From assembly GCF_014635045.1 (NCBI RefSeq), contig NZ_BMCF01000012.1:1-38469 (forward strand): DNA of 38,469 nucleotides, given 5' to 3'. Made by a program: the position numbers and the translations under genes. A model generated the notes under the pieces. It was not told the DNA's origin. It worked only from the letters and a program-made list of their open reading frames with translations, and did no database searches. Shown here one piece after another: positions 36,157 to 38,469 of this stretch (the stretch's first letter is position 1; every line of letters starts with the position of its first letter). This stretch comes from Staphylococcus nepalensis (GTDB lineage: Bacteria > Bacillota > Bacilli > Staphylococcales > Staphylococcaceae).

Positions 36157-36161
36157 TTATA

Positions 36162-38124
<1,963 letters not shown>

Positions 38125-38237
38125 AATTATCCTCACTTTTCAACTTCTATATTCCACTATTTAATTTATTAAATTTAGAGGGATTTGATACAAAATCGCT
38201 AACTTTGTAATACTTTATATTTTAACATACTCATATT
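38125..38237 (-). promoter_or_regulatory. Spacer before the decarboxylase gene
   Basis: AT-rich spacer between the terminator-like structure at 38238 and the decarboxylase start. It should contain that operon's promoter, but I find only weak matches (for example TTGTAT followed 16 bases on by TAATAA), so none is assigned. Confidence 0.25.
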
Positions 38238-38270
38238 AAAAAAAGAGAAACACAGAAGTATTACTTCTCA
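38238..38270 (-). terminator. Terminator-like hairpin at the end of the right-edge region
   Basis: On the minus strand AGAAG/CTTCT forms a hairpin (38254-38268), and an alternative outer pairing GAGAA/TTCTC (38245-38269) runs straight into seven T residues. It would end a transcript coming from beyond 38469. Confidence 0.65.
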
Positions 38271-38469
38271 GCTTCATTTAAACTCCCAATCTCAATTTAT
38301 TGAGTTAGTCGGGTTTATGTATGAGCTGAGGGCTCATGTATTCCTCACTTGCACGCTTTCCTTACTCACTTACCACTTGTAAGCTCGTTTCGTCTTTCGC
38401 TTAGTTCGTCAGCTTCAAACGCTTTCTCATGACAATCGTTTTTCAGTGCTTCACACTGGTAGTTAAGCT
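38271..38469 (-). other. Unidentified hairpin-rich non-coding region
   Basis: No reading frame of useful length exists on either strand. By hand count about 42% of bases 38281-38469 are G or C (80 of 189), well above the surrounding gaps. Minus-strand inverted repeats follow in series: CAGTG/CACTG (38444-38458), CTTAC/GTAAG (38369-38383), ATGAGC/GCTCAT (38321-38337) and CTCAAT/ATTGAG (38291-38304) inside an outer AAAC/GTTT arm, then a terminator. It could be the 3' tail of a stable-RNA operon beyond the edge, since S. aureus has an rRNA operon near this position, or a separate small RNA. I do not recognise it as 5S, 6S, SRP RNA, tmRNA, RNase P RNA, T-box or riboswitch. Confidence 0.4.

Overview
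The window is a low-GC Firmicute chromosome segment, almost certainly from a coagulase-negative Staphylococcus. Protein lengths and motifs match staphylococcal orthologues closely (LysS 495 aa, MetG 657 aa, Prs 321 aa, HPRT 179 aa). The order is the conserved origin-proximal block that in Bacillus subtilis runs from yaaO-tmk to lysS. The species cannot be fixed from what I can see. Every recognised gene is on the minus strand, so transcription runs from high to low coordinates. I see no transposase, phage, plasmid or CRISPR sequence.

Reading in the direction of transcription, the right edge (38469 to 38238) holds a GC-richer, hairpin-rich non-coding stretch ending in a terminator-like structure; its identity is unresolved. 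Next comes a replication, nucleotide and signalling cluster: an Orn/Lys/Arg-type decarboxylase, tmk, darA (c-di-AMP receptor), holB, ricT, yabA, a tRNA-type N6-adenine methyltransferase, a GIY-YIG protein and rsmI. It is followed by metG, tatD, rnmV and rsmA, then veg, then ispE-purR-ridA-spoVG.

The middle carries glmU-prs, then rplY under its own strong promoter and structured leader. After that is a tightly overlapping run pth-mfd-flippase-yabN/mazG-rqcP-divIC-yabR. Next are tilS-hpt, ftsH, hslO, cysK and the dihydropteroate branch of folate synthesis (folP-folB-folK), ending at lysS.

The left edge is a stable-RNA array: a stand-alone 5S rRNA gene with several candidate tandem promoters, eight tRNA genes (Val, Thr, Lys, Gly, Leu, Arg, Pro, Ala) and the first ~65 bases of a 16S rRNA gene cut by the window edge.

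This is mostly core housekeeping DNA. The second-look items are in the gaps: the rplY leader, the right-edge structured region, terminators that can refold or have duplicated arms (yabA/yabB and yabR/tilS), and two unusually long hairpin terminators. No clearly new multi-gene system is present.
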